Counted from the first letter of the stretch, positions 1-6,190 are shown. The stretch is 10,191 bases of DNA from Candidatus Saccharibacteria bacterium UBA6209 (GCA_905370345.1 CAJPKE010000026.1:1-10191), one strand, 5' to 3'. Translations and numbers: made by a program. Notes: generated from the letters alone by a model not told the origin.

Positions 1-831
1 GCGCGCAATATCTACAGTGTCATAGGAAGATAGAGTAGTAATGTCCTCTTCGTATGTCTTAATAAAATGCTCGATAATAAGTTCTGGATCTAGCATCCGC
101 TGACCGTCGTAATTGTATTGACCGCTCATTGAATAGGCGCAACTTCCAACGTCTCGCACGAACCTAGAGATTTTTGCCGAGTCTTTGTCGGTCTGCTGAA
201 ATGTTTCAGTATCAATGCACCACGGTTTAGTGCTGATAGTAAATGCAAAGTTTTTTATTTGCGCGTCATTCATTGTATACGGTTTTTCTAGGCTGTGAAA
301 ATAATGCATAGTGGCGAATGCAGTACGGGCGATAAGCCGTGCTTTTTCTTCAGGTAGCATAGTCTCGCGGTATTCGTCGACTAGGCTGTCACAGCTACGC
401 ACGCCTTGTATAAAATCGGTAATCACTGCCACTTCTCCATTCTCGAGGCGGATAACGCCTTTCGGCTCGAAGGTGCGAATTGCTTGAGGGTGCTCTAAGC
501 TATTGATATCTCGCATTGTATCAATATCTTTCAACGCTGCGCGTGGTGTAAGATATGGCTTGATTGCCCAAGGTTGGGTTGCGAGAGGTATGCCCGAGCA
601 GTATGATGTTGCATCATAAAACCCAACTTCATTGATGCTATTGCGGCGACCTTCTGAGTAATCGTCGCGAGGATCTAACCCTATGTAAAGATAATCTAAT
701 GGCACACCTAACCGGTCGGTGCCAAATAATGCAATATCTCCTGGATACAGTTGATCTACTTGTTCCCGTAAATCTCTCGTATCATCAATAGCGATTGGTG
801 TTATAGATAAAAATCCTTCGAGCTGACGCAT
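1..831 (-). CDS. Divergent protein-kinase/aminoglycoside-phosphotransferase-like protein, C-terminus beyond window edge
   Basis: Read from the ATG at 831 the frame stays open for 277 codons to base 1, so the gene continues off the left edge. I do not recognise a named family, but the order of elements fits a kinase-like fold. There is a beta-strand lysine in WAIKPY (K91), a helix, a hinge-like stretch VITDFIQG (136-143), a helix AFATMHYFHS, then MNDAQIKN (187-194), whose D189 and N194 have the Asp+5 Asn spacing of the HxDxxxxN catalytic loop. CIDTET follows, with D207 at the place of the DFG Asp. The HRD His and DFG Gly are absent, so it may be an atypical kinase or a pseudokinase. The first 80 residues match nothing I know. 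It starts 13 nt after the dus stop, with no Shine-Dalgarno, and is probably read both with dus and from its own -10 box. Existence of the gene is near certain; the fold is inference. Confidence 0.75.
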   Translation of the reverse strand, partial: MRQLEGFLSITPIAIDDTRDLREQVDQLYPGDIALFGTDRLGVPLDYLYIGLDPRDDYSEGRRNSINEVGFYDATSYCSGIPLATQPWAIKPYLTPRAALKDIDTMRDINSLEHPQAIRTFEPKGVIRLENGEVAVITDFIQGVRSCDSLVDEYRETMLPEEKARLIARTAFATMHYFHSLEKPYTMNDAQIKNFAFTISTKPWCIDTETFQQTDKDSAKISRFVRDVGSCAYSMSGQYNYDGQRMLDPELIIEHFIKTYEEDITTLSSYDTVDIAR

Positions 832-836
832 AAACT

Positions 837-847
837 ATTTTATATCA
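837..847 (-). promoter_or_regulatory. -10-like box overlapping the dus stop codon, for the kinase-like gene
   Basis: On the minus strand TGATATAAAAT is followed by AGTTT and the ATG at 831. The TGA is the dus stop codon. The TATAAAAT box ends 5 nt before the start codon, so transcription would begin at or next to the ATG and give a leaderless message. It matches the boxes before dus, the helicase and the 6633 gene. No convincing -35 is visible. Confidence 0.45.
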
Positions 848-1804
848 TAAATCACGTATATTTGCAATAGCTAGGCGGACTTCGTCGGTCGTCGTGGTGT
901 GCATCAGCTGTTCGCGTAGTTCTTTGGCACCGTCAAAATCGCGAATATAAATCTTGAAAAAACGTTTTAGAGTTTCAAAAGGTCGCCCTAAAATCGGCTG
1001 GTAAGAATCAAACAAATCCAAGTGATAATTAAGAAGCGCCAACAGTTCTTCTTTATGATTATCTGCGTTAGTTTTCGATTCACGGAAGCAGAACGGATCA
1101 CTGAAAACGCCTCGCCCGATCATAATTCCATTCACGCCGGGGTGTTTTCTGGCAATTTCCAGCCCATGTTCTCGGTCGCGGATGTCGCCGTTGATAGTCA
1201 GGAGCGTTTGCGGGGCAATTTCATCGCGCAGCTTAACGATCTCGTCAATCAATTCATAATGCGCTGCAACTTTGCTCATCTCTTTTTTTGTGCGCAGATG
1301 AATCGTCAGATTAACGATATCTTGCTGTAAGATAGTCGTCAGCCACTCTCGCCACTCATCGACATAAGTATATCCCAGCCGAGTTTTTACGCTAACAGGC
1401 AATCCAGATTTTTTGGCGGCGTTAATTGCGGCTATCGCTATGTCGGGTCGACGAATCAGAGCAGCGCCACCGCTTTTAATGGCAGATTTGGCGGGACAAC
1501 CCATATTGATATCAATTCCGTTAAAACCAAGTTCCGCGCAGTGCTTCGCGAAAGCTTCCATATCCCCTGGCTCGCCACCCCAGATTTGCGCAATCAGTGG
1601 CTGCTCATCGTCGGTTTTAATTAGTCGCCCAGCTATAGCCTTATCGCCAGCGTGCACCCAGCCGGTAGCATTTGCGAATTCGGTGAAAAATATATCTGGT
1701 GCGCCAGCCTGTTTCACGACATGACGAAACACGACGTCAGTGACGGCTTCCATTGGTGCTAATATGAAAAATGGCTGCGGTAAATCATTCCAAAACGATG
1801 TCAT
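845..1804 (-). CDS. dus: tRNA-dihydrouridine synthase
   Basis: FMN- and NADPH-dependent enzyme that reduces specific uridines in the tRNA D-loop to dihydrouridine in the cytoplasm. The 319 residues are a usual length. Family motifs run in order: APMEAVTD (16-23, FMN-binding strand of the TIM barrel), INMGCPA with the proton-donor cysteine C103, SVKTRLG (K140, phosphate/FMN contact), TIHLRT (H169, the H-x-R-T motif), INGDI (204-208) and MIGRGVFSDP (228-237, FMN phosphate loop). The C-terminal helical domain, about 250-319, binds tRNA. The Dus subfamily (A, B or C) cannot be settled by eye. The start ATG at 1804 has no Shine-Dalgarno, but a -10 box ends 7 nt upstream, which supports this start and a leaderless mRNA. 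The kinase-like gene follows after 13 nt, probably in the same transcript. Confidence 0.95.
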   Translation of the reverse strand: MTSFWNDLPQPFFILAPMEAVTDVVFRHVVKQAGAPDIFFTEFANATGWVHAGDKAIAGRLIKTDDEQPLIAQIWGGEPGDMEAFAKHCAELGFNGIDINMGCPAKSAIKSGGAALIRRPDIAIAAINAAKKSGLPVSVKTRLGYTYVDEWREWLTTILQQDIVNLTIHLRTKKEMSKVAAHYELIDEIVKLRDEIAPQTLLTINGDIRDREHGLEIARKHPGVNGIMIGRGVFSDPFCFRESKTNADNHKEELLALLNYHLDLFDSYQPILGRPFETLKRFFKIYIRDFDGAKELREQLMHTTTTDEVRLAIANIRDL

Positions 1805-1811
1805 CTCTGTT

Positions 1812-1820
1812 ATTTTATCA
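1812..1820 (-). promoter_or_regulatory. Extended -10 promoter of dus, leaderless type
   Basis: The minus strand reads TGATAAAAT, then AACAGAG, then the dus ATG. TG-N-TAAAAT fits an extended -10 element and places the transcription start at about the A of the ATG. The box begins immediately after the T-tract of the preceding terminator (1821-1834), so terminator and promoter abut with no spare sequence. Confidence 0.6.
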
Positions 1821-1864
1821 CAAAAAGGAGAAAACCCCTCACTCTCGTCTTTGAGAATGAGGGG
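1821..1864 (-). terminator. Rho-independent terminator of the zinc-ribbon/structured RNA unit
   Basis: On the minus strand CCCCTCATTCTC (1864-1853) pairs with GAGAGTGAGGGG (1846-1835) over 12 bp including one G-U. The loop is AAAGAC and the tail TTTTCTCCTTTTT. It lies between the structured RNA and dus, so it separates two minus-strand transcription units. Confidence 0.85.
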
Positions 1865-1869
1865 GATGG

Positions 1870-1980
1870 GGGCTCAAGCGGTTCTGCTCGGAGTAATTCT
1901 CAACGGTGAGAAAAACTGCCACGAGTGAATCTCGCGAGCCCAAGAATGGGGGGAAGCAAAACGCCTTTGTCTTACTTCCC
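1870..1980 (-). ncRNA. Densely folded 3' portion of the structured transcript
   Basis: No credible gene lies here. On the minus strand several stems follow one another. GGGAAG (1980-1975) pairs with CTTCCC (1956-1951). GGGCTC (1941-1936) pairs with GAGCCC (1875-1870) and closes a multibranch domain. Inside that domain CGAG/CTCG (1934-1931 with 1925-1922) and TTCTCA/TGAGAA (1912-1907 with 1902-1897, loop CCGT) form two hairpins. Together with the tRNA-like element upstream and the terminator downstream, almost every segment can be assigned to a stem. I do not recognise the RNA family. Pairings were found by eye and no folding energies were computed. Confidence 0.5.
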
Positions 1981-1983
1981 AGC

Positions 1984-2053
1984 GGACATGGAGGGAGTCG
2001 AACCCCCGTCCTCTTTCTCATGCGAGATAGAGGGATTCCGATCTAACATGTCC
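1984..2053 (-). ncRNA. tRNA-like element with T-arm and acceptor stem but no anticodon arm
   Basis: On the minus strand GGACATG (2053-2047) pairs perfectly with CATGTCC (1990-1984), a 7-bp acceptor-like stem. Directly inside its 3' strand is a canonical T-arm (2007-1991): stem GGGGG/CCCTC and loop TTCGACT, giving the 12-bp stacked helix of real tRNAs. The T-arm is preceded by GGAC, as in many tmRNAs. Where D and anticodon arms should be there are about 13 unpaired or weakly paired bases including GG, then one long hairpin (2033-2010): CCTCT/AGAGG, an A-A mismatch, TCTC/GAGA and a GCAT loop. No 7-base anticodon loop can be drawn. The base after the acceptor stem is C and no CCA is encoded. The overall shape recalls the tRNA-like domain of tmRNA, but position 3:70 is A-U, not the G-U alanine signal, and there is no tag frame. 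Confidence 0.6.
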
Positions 2054-2065
2054 TTTGATTCTTTT

Positions 2066-2112
2066 CCGGATTACCGGCTGGGGAATCAGACCCAGTGATA
2101 GGCTTTAAGCCT
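2066..2112 (-). other. Three successive hairpins between the zinc-ribbon gene and the tRNA-like element
   Basis: In minus-strand order the hairpins are AGGCT-TAA-AGCCT (2112-2100), whose loop is exactly the TAA stop of the zinc-ribbon gene; CTGGG/CCCAG (2095-2078); and CCGG-TAAT-CCGG (2077-2066), which abuts the previous stem and could stack on it. None has a T-tract, so they are not terminators. They appear to continue the folded RNA that follows. Confidence 0.5.
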
Positions 2113-2248
2113 TGCCGCAGCTCGGACAATGGAATTTCCATTTCCCAAGCTTCGAGGGGTCCACGTAGAAAATGCTTCCACACTTACTGCAGATCTTCCC
2201 TGTAGTATACAGACCCGTGGGGGTGCTCGTTCCGTAATACTTGAACAC
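2105..2248 (-). CDS. 47-residue zinc-ribbon protein
   Basis: The minus strand has GAGGTG (2260-2255), a 6-nt spacer, GTG at 2248 and 47 codons to TAA. The product has two CxxC knuckles, CSKCG (20-24) and CPSCG (41-45), about 17 residues apart. Between them lies SIFYVDPSKLGKWKFH, the spacing of a small zinc ribbon similar in style to MJ0042-type or rubredoxin-like fingers. It would bind one Zn2+ through C20, C23, C41 and C44. There is no signal peptide or membrane segment. Codons are GC-richer (ATC, AAG, TAC, TGC) than in the flanking helicase. It has its own promoter and a structured leader, and sits upstream of a tRNA-like element in the same transcript. RNA or ribosome binding would be a natural role but is not shown. 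It is short, but the Shine-Dalgarno, cysteine spacing and uninterrupted frame make it convincing. Confidence 0.8.
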   Translation of the reverse strand: MFKYYGTSTPTGLYTTGKICSKCGSIFYVDPSKLGKWKFHCPSCGKA

Positions 2249-2267
2249 CGCTCTCACCTCTTTCTGT

Positions 2268-2348
2268 GCCGTAACTATACGGCGTGAAGAAAAGAGCCGA
2301 CCCTATGACTGTGCTCCTAGAGAGCACAACTTAGAAAAAGTCAGCTCT
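2268..2348 (-). promoter_or_regulatory. Structured 5' leader of the zinc-ribbon gene
   Basis: On the minus strand AGAGCTGAC (2348-2340) pairs with GTCGGCTCT (2301-2293), 9 bp with one U-G. It encloses a perfect 7-bp hairpin TGTGCTC/GAGCACA (2328-2322 with 2316-2310). TTTCTTC follows, so this could act as an attenuator. A second hairpin, GCCGTA-TAGT-TACGGC (2283-2268), ends 7 nt before the Shine-Dalgarno. Such an arrangement suits cis-regulation, but I match no known riboswitch class. Confidence 0.5.
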
Positions 2349-2363
2349 ACCAATAAAGCGTTT

Positions 2364-2384
2364 ATTATAATAACACTAATTATA
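2364..2384 (-). promoter_or_regulatory. Promoter of the zinc-ribbon/structured RNA unit
   Basis: Just past the helicase stop the minus strand has two perfect TATAAT hexamers, 2384-2379 and 2369-2364, in a strongly AT-rich stretch. Neither has a good -35 at 16-18 nt. The second would start transcription near 2357, giving a leader of about 110 nt before the GTG. No clear terminator for the helicase separates the two units. Confidence 0.5.
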
Positions 2385-2413
2385 AAAAAATGCAACAATA
2401 TACCAGAATATTT

Positions 2414-5400
2414 TTATATTTCGCCCGCCAGCAGGTCTTTTTCGAATTGTAGCATTCCCTTATAATCCGCCGAATACCCAGAAATATTTGGCATATCAAG
2501 CGTGGTAATTTTTCGCCAAATAATCTCAATTAGTTGCGTAAATTCAGACAATTCTTCTCTGGAGAATGCATCTTCCAAGCTGAGAATATCGCCGGTCTTC
2601 ATGTCTGGCTCGACAAATTGCAATCGCCCGCCAGTAAACGTGAAATTGCTATAATCGCGCGAATGCTCGACCAGCAGCTGATAGAACATCAATTGCTGGC
2701 GATATTTATGAAGTTTGATTTTCTCGTAATCGGCCGAACCTTTCCAGGAATGCGCCGGCTTGCCAGTTTTATAATCCGTTACGAAGATGGTTTTATTTTG
2801 TTTGTCGATGTCGACGACGTCAAGTTTACCGGTCAATCTGGCGCTATCTATAATTACGCCTTGGTTTGAAAAGTCCAATTCCGCCAAGTCCGTGTCGTGA
2901 AAATCTGAAGATTTGGCGTTTAAGAACGCGGTCAAAGCCGACTTCCCTTTGTCTAAGTACAATTGAAAATCGTCCGCCGGCAAATGCTGGCTCTCGAGGG
3001 ATTTTTGGAAAAATTGGAGAATTTGTTCGGTGCTTGGCAGTTGATGATCGGCGCTAAATGAGCAATGCGCTTGCTGAAGGCTGCTGTGAATCGCGGTTCC
3101 GTAAGCTGCGGCGGAATTTTTGGCGGATGGAAAATGCAGCAAATTGTTCAATAAGAAATTCTGCGGTCCGCCACGTGAAACGTCGAGGAAATTGTTCAAA
3201 TGCGTCGCAGAAAGTTTGTATGTTTCCAGCGCTGGCGCTAATAAGTCCTTTAATTCCGGAACAATCGGCGAAGTTAGTCGCGTCGTCCAGTCGGTTTCAG
3301 CAAGTTCAATTTGCTCGGCTGGGTCATCGCTGGTTGGAATGATGGTTGGCATGCAATTTGTCAAGAAACTGGCGATTATCGTGTCGCTGCCAGAATCGTT
3401 GGTTTGGGAATAAGTCATGGTCAATGTGGTTTTGGCGCGAGTCATCGCCACAAAGAATAATCGAAGTCGTTCGTCGTAAGTGGCGCCCGCTGGCTGAAGT
3501 TGGAGATTTGCGGGATATCGGATAGCTCGACTGCGTGAACGGACTTTCTCACCCCAAGCGCTGTCAATTGCCCCAATCACGAAAACGTGCGGAAATTCCA
3601 GACCTTTGGATTTGTGCGCGGTCATTAAGTTTATGGCGCCGCTGAGTGAACTTGCGTGCGTGCGAATTTGTGTTAAGCGAGTTTTTGTTGAAATATGCAG
3701 GTCAATAAACTCCAAAAAATCTTCCAGAGTTGGATTTTTATCGGTGATTCGATCGCGAAGTTTTTGACGCAAAGTACGCAAACTTTCTAGAATTGTCAGA
3801 TATGCTTCTGGGTTTTTATCTAGCTTTTCTGGCGAGAAATAGAAATTGGCGAGAGAATTGACCGGAAGATCGCCGCTTTCATCGTTAGTTAAGCCTAATA
3901 AATTGTCCAATTGCTCTTCCAATGGCAAATTTGGCACGTCCTTAGCGCGCTCCAAAAGCCACTCCGCAAATTCCTTAAATACGCTGTTCGCTAACATACT
4001 TTCCAGCCACAATTGCCGATTTTTGTAAGCTTGAAGGCTCAATTTCCAGATGTCCAGCGCAGAAAATGCAAACGCGGGATGAGCCGTAATTTCCGGTAGT
4101 AGACTATTGGCAACGTCCAAATTATTCTGGCTAATCGCCACGACAGTTCGCGCTAATTTGTCCAGAATCTGAATTATATCTTGCTCCAAAATGTCGTCGT
4201 GACGCTCGTAATTGACAAAAAGATTTTCCTTATAAAGATGCGGAAGAATTTCAATGAGTTCCTTATGGTGGCGCGCAATAATCGTGATGTTTTCTGGTTT
4301 CTCGCCGTTTTTTATCAGCTCGGCAATTTGTTTGGCAATTCCCGCTCGCTCTTCGCTAACAGATGAGAATTCTTGGATTTCGACTTTTGAGCCTTCGCTA
4401 TTTGCGTGCGCGGTCAATTGCTTTGATAGCCCGTCAATTGTGTTTTCCAATCGATCCGCGCCTTGAGTGATAACGTCTCGCGCTGAGGATAAAATGTTCT
4501 CGGCAGAACGATAATTGTCGGTCAAAACGATGATTTTTGGGTCGTGATAATGCTGGCGGAAACGTTGGATGTTGCCCACGTCTGCGCCTTGGAAGCTGAA
4601 GATTGCTTGGTCGTCATCGCCGACCGCCATGATGTTTGGATTATCGTCATTCTCGCTGGTCAAATTGAACAATAATCGTAGTTGCGCCAAGTTCGTGTCC
4701 TGGAACTCGTCGACCATGATGAATTGGAATTGCTCTTGGAGATTTGCGCGAAGTTCTGGGTGAGATTCGCAAGCTTGAATAACGGATAAAATCATGTCGT
4801 CGTAGTCAAATAACGAGCGCTCGGATAAAATATTTACGTATTTTTCGTAAACGTCAATTGCGGCGGATAATTTTTCTGCGGCGGTAAAATCTTTCAGGAC
4901 AAATTCGCCATTGGCATTTTTTTCGCACCATTTATTTTTCCAGGCAGTCAGCGGCTTGGTTGAGTTTTCGTCAAGTGCTTCTTGGGTGGCGTGCACGATG
5001 CTCAGCGCCAAAACGTTGGCGTATGGCGTGATTGAGGCTGGCAATTTTGAGTTTTTCTCGTCAGGATTTTTGGTGGCTAAATTGGCAATTTTCTCAGCTA
5101 TCGGCGCAAACATTTCAATCGTCTTTTTCGATATTTTGGCGGAAAATACTTGCTGAATATCTGGCGCGATTTCGGCGATTGTGCTTTGATTGTCCTCAAT
5201 AATTGCCCGTAATTCTGACGGCGTTAAGCCACTTTGCTTGAACTCGGAAATAATACGGATGAGGTCTTTAATATAAACGAATTCCCCGTTGTTTTTCGCA
5301 CTTAATGGGTTCCGCCAATCAAGTCCTTCGAGTATTCCAGAAATAATTTGATATTGCGTCAATTCGTCAACCGGCTGAGCGTCAGCGCCACGAAAAAAAT

Positions 5401-5710
5401 ATTCACGGTGTTGATTGATGATTTCTGTGCCGAAGCTGTGAAACGTGTGAATCGCAATTTTATACGCGTCCTCACCGATAACCTGGCGAAGCCGTTGGCG
5501 CATATTCGTGGCGCCGCTTTCAGTAAACGTCAAGCACAAAATACTATTCGGTAAAGTGTCGGTCTGTTTCAGGATTTGGGCAGTGCGCATACTTAGAAGC
5601 TCGGTTTTCCCCGTTCCTGGCCCAGCAATTACCAAAAGTGATCCGTGGATGTAGTCGACTGCTTGTCGTTGATTATCGTTTAATTTAGCGTAACGAGTAT
5701 TGAAATCCAT
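2414..5710 (-). CDS. UvrD-family helicase fused to RecB-type nuclease (AdnA/AdnB or AddA-like)
   Basis: An ATP-dependent 3'-5' superfamily 1A helicase with a C-terminal PD-(D/E)xK nuclease, the architecture of DNA-end-processing enzymes in double-strand-break repair. In 1098 residues the helicase motifs are intact: Walker A GPGTGKT (30-36), LTFTESGATNM (motif Ia, 60-70), VDEFQD (333-338, Walker B), GDDDQAIFSFQGA (motif III, 364-376), TDNYRS (IV, 397-402), TAHKSKGLEF (V, 697-706) and FFVAMTRAK (VI, 752-760). The nuclease has YGTAIH (H875), GKLDVV (D964), VTDYKTGKP (D979, K981) and YRQQLMFYQ (1003-1011), so catalytic residues look complete. The four-cysteine Fe-S signature of AddB/AdnB-type nucleases is missing. 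A partner subunit is not in the window; the protein may act alone or pair with one encoded elsewhere. The ATG at 5710 lies 6 nt after a TGATAAAAT box, with no Shine-Dalgarno. Confidence 0.95.
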   Translation of the reverse strand: MDFNTRYAKLNDNQRQAVDYIHGSLLVIAGPGTGKTELLSMRTAQILKQTDTLPNSILCLTFTESGATNMRQRLRQVIGEDAYKIAIHTFHSFGTEIINQHREYFFRGADAQPVDELTQYQIISGILEGLDWRNPLSAKNNGEFVYIKDLIRIISEFKQSGLTPSELRAIIEDNQSTIAEIAPDIQQVFSAKISKKTIEMFAPIAEKIANLATKNPDEKNSKLPASITPYANVLALSIVHATQEALDENSTKPLTAWKNKWCEKNANGEFVLKDFTAAEKLSAAIDVYEKYVNILSERSLFDYDDMILSVIQACESHPELRANLQEQFQFIMVDEFQDTNLAQLRLLFNLTSENDDNPNIMAVGDDDQAIFSFQGADVGNIQRFRQHYHDPKIIVLTDNYRSAENILSSARDVITQGADRLENTIDGLSKQLTAHANSEGSKVEIQEFSSVSEERAGIAKQIAELIKNGEKPENITIIARHHKELIEILPHLYKENLFVNYERHDDILEQDIIQILDKLARTVVAISQNNLDVANSLLPEITAHPAFAFSALDIWKLSLQAYKNRQLWLESMLANSVFKEFAEWLLERAKDVPNLPLEEQLDNLLGLTNDESGDLPVNSLANFYFSPEKLDKNPEAYLTILESLRTLRQKLRDRITDKNPTLEDFLEFIDLHISTKTRLTQIRTHASSLSGAINLMTAHKSKGLEFPHVFVIGAIDSAWGEKVRSRSRAIRYPANLQLQPAGATYDERLRLFFVAMTRAKTTLTMTYSQTNDSGSDTIIASFLTNCMPTIIPTSDDPAEQIELAETDWTTRLTSPIVPELKDLLAPALETYKLSATHLNNFLDVSRGGPQNFLLNNLLHFPSAKNSAAAYGTAIHSSLQQAHCSFSADHQLPSTEQILQFFQKSLESQHLPADDFQLYLDKGKSALTAFLNAKSSDFHDTDLAELDFSNQGVIIDSARLTGKLDVVDIDKQNKTIFVTDYKTGKPAHSWKGSADYEKIKLHKYRQQLMFYQLLVEHSRDYSNFTFTGGRLQFVEPDMKTGDILSLEDAFSREELSEFTQLIEIIWRKITTLDMPNISGYSADYKGMLQFEKDLLAGEI

Positions 5711-5716
5711 AGTTTT

Positions 5717-5725
5717 ATTTTATCA
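5717..5725 (-). promoter_or_regulatory. Extended -10 promoter of the helicase-nuclease, leaderless type
   Basis: The minus strand reads TGATAAAAT, AAAACT, ATG. It is the same nonamer as before dus, at nearly the same distance from the start codon. It overlaps the region of the divergent plus-strand promoter, whose -35 begins 3 bases away at 5728. Confidence 0.6.
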
Positions 5726-5727
5726 TG

Positions 5728-5756
5728 TTGACTAGTTTTAATAGAACGTGTAATAT
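5728..5756 (+). promoter_or_regulatory. Sigma-70 type promoter of the secreted-protein gene
   Basis: TTGACT (5728-5733), a 17-nt spacer, and TAATAT (5751-5756) are close to consensus. Transcription should start near 5763, leaving a leader of about 80 nt. It is the only promoter in the window with both a good -35 and a good -10. Confidence 0.8.
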
Positions 5757-5772
5757 TAGGGTATCGTGCTAG

Positions 5773-5817
5773 TTCCTTGCGCGTTTCAGTTAGCTAAGGG
5801 ACGCACAGTACCTTAGC
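5773..5817 (+). promoter_or_regulatory. Leader with two mutually exclusive hairpins
   Basis: GCTAAGG (5793-5799) pairs with CCTTAGC (5811-5817) across an 11-nt loop. The same AAGG can pair instead with upstream TTCCTT (5773-5778 with 5796-5801). The loop bases GACGC (5800-5804) also match GCGTT (5781-5785), allowing a pseudoknot. The Shine-Dalgarno GGAAGGAG (5830-5837) follows 12 nt later. This could regulate translation, but no known riboswitch is recognised. Confidence 0.4.
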
Positions 5818-5841
5818 GATTTCTATCCTGGAAGGAGAATC

Positions 5842-6186
5842 ATGAGCAAGAGGATTATTTCCGTACTTGCCATCGTCATGCTCACCGCTGGGTCGCTGTT
5901 CGTGACTCAGAGTAGCGCCAAGGCATATCCTGGCAACTGCTATGCGGAAGTGACGTCTGATCTCAAAGGACACGCTAGCTGTCATTCCGGCACGGGGTAT
6001 TACCGTGTTGGTATCAGTTGCGCAGCAGTCTGGACGCTTGGATATGCCTTTGGGGTGTATAGTCCCTGGATTTCCGTAAAGTCCAGGAATGACGAAGCCT
6101 GGGCATGGTGTCCTCCTGGAGCGTGGCTATGGAAGCCTGCTGGACAGGCTCACTATCACGCGTTCCTCGAGAGGAGAAATCCCTGA
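5842..6186 (+). CDS. Small secreted four-cysteine protein
   Basis: A 114-residue product with a classical Sec signal peptide: MSKR, a hydrophobic core (about 5-21) and a likely signal-peptidase I site after SSAKA (residue 28), leaving about 86 mature residues. These hold four cysteines (33, 47, 60, 90), enough for two disulfides, and many Trp, Tyr and Gly residues. The run YYRVGISC, GVYSPWISV, AWCPPGAW resembles small exported proteins common in Actinobacteria. No enzyme motif is visible and I cannot name a function. Start choice is firm: GGAAGGAG precedes the ATG by 4-5 nt. Codons (AGG, AAG, ATC, TCC, GGG) differ from the neighbouring helicase, hinting at transfer. It has its own strong promoter and structured leader and is followed by a perfect hairpin. 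Saccharibacteria live on actinobacterial hosts, so an origin in, or action at, the host surface is a reasonable inference. Confidence 0.85.
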   Translation: MSKRIISVLAIVMLTAGSLFVTQSSAKAYPGNCYAEVTSDLKGHASCHSGTGYYRVGISCAAVWTLGYAFGVYSPWISVKSRNDEAWAWCPPGAWLWKPAGQAHYHAFLERRNP

Positions 6187-6190
6187 GATG

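Noticed and set aside
1839..2021. Minus-strand 60-codon open frame
   Set aside because: It runs through the T-arm, several hairpins and the terminator stem, has no Shine-Dalgarno and has a low-complexity product.
1984..2053. Calling this an ordinary tRNA gene
   Set aside because: No 5-bp stem with a 7-base anticodon loop can be drawn. A CGCATGA loop with a CAT anticodon fails because its flanking bases do not pair and U33 is missing.
2310..2362. Second tRNA relic in the leader (GCTTTATTGGTAGAGC looks like a D-arm, followed by an anticodon-like 17-mer and a variable-arm-like hairpin)
   Set aside because: There is no T-arm or acceptor stem, and the same bases form a better 9-bp leader stem. 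Resemblance is probably chance.
1821..2369. tmRNA (ssrA), RNase P RNA or SRP RNA
   Set aside because: The tmRNA 5' signature GGATTCGAC and an Ala-ending tag frame are absent, and the acceptor halves are only 70 nt apart. RNase P's GAGGAAAGTC and the SRP conserved loop are not found either.
2241..5554. Many plus-strand open frames opposite the helicase-nuclease
   Set aside because: They lack start signals and domain features, while the minus-strand frame has every helicase and nuclease motif.
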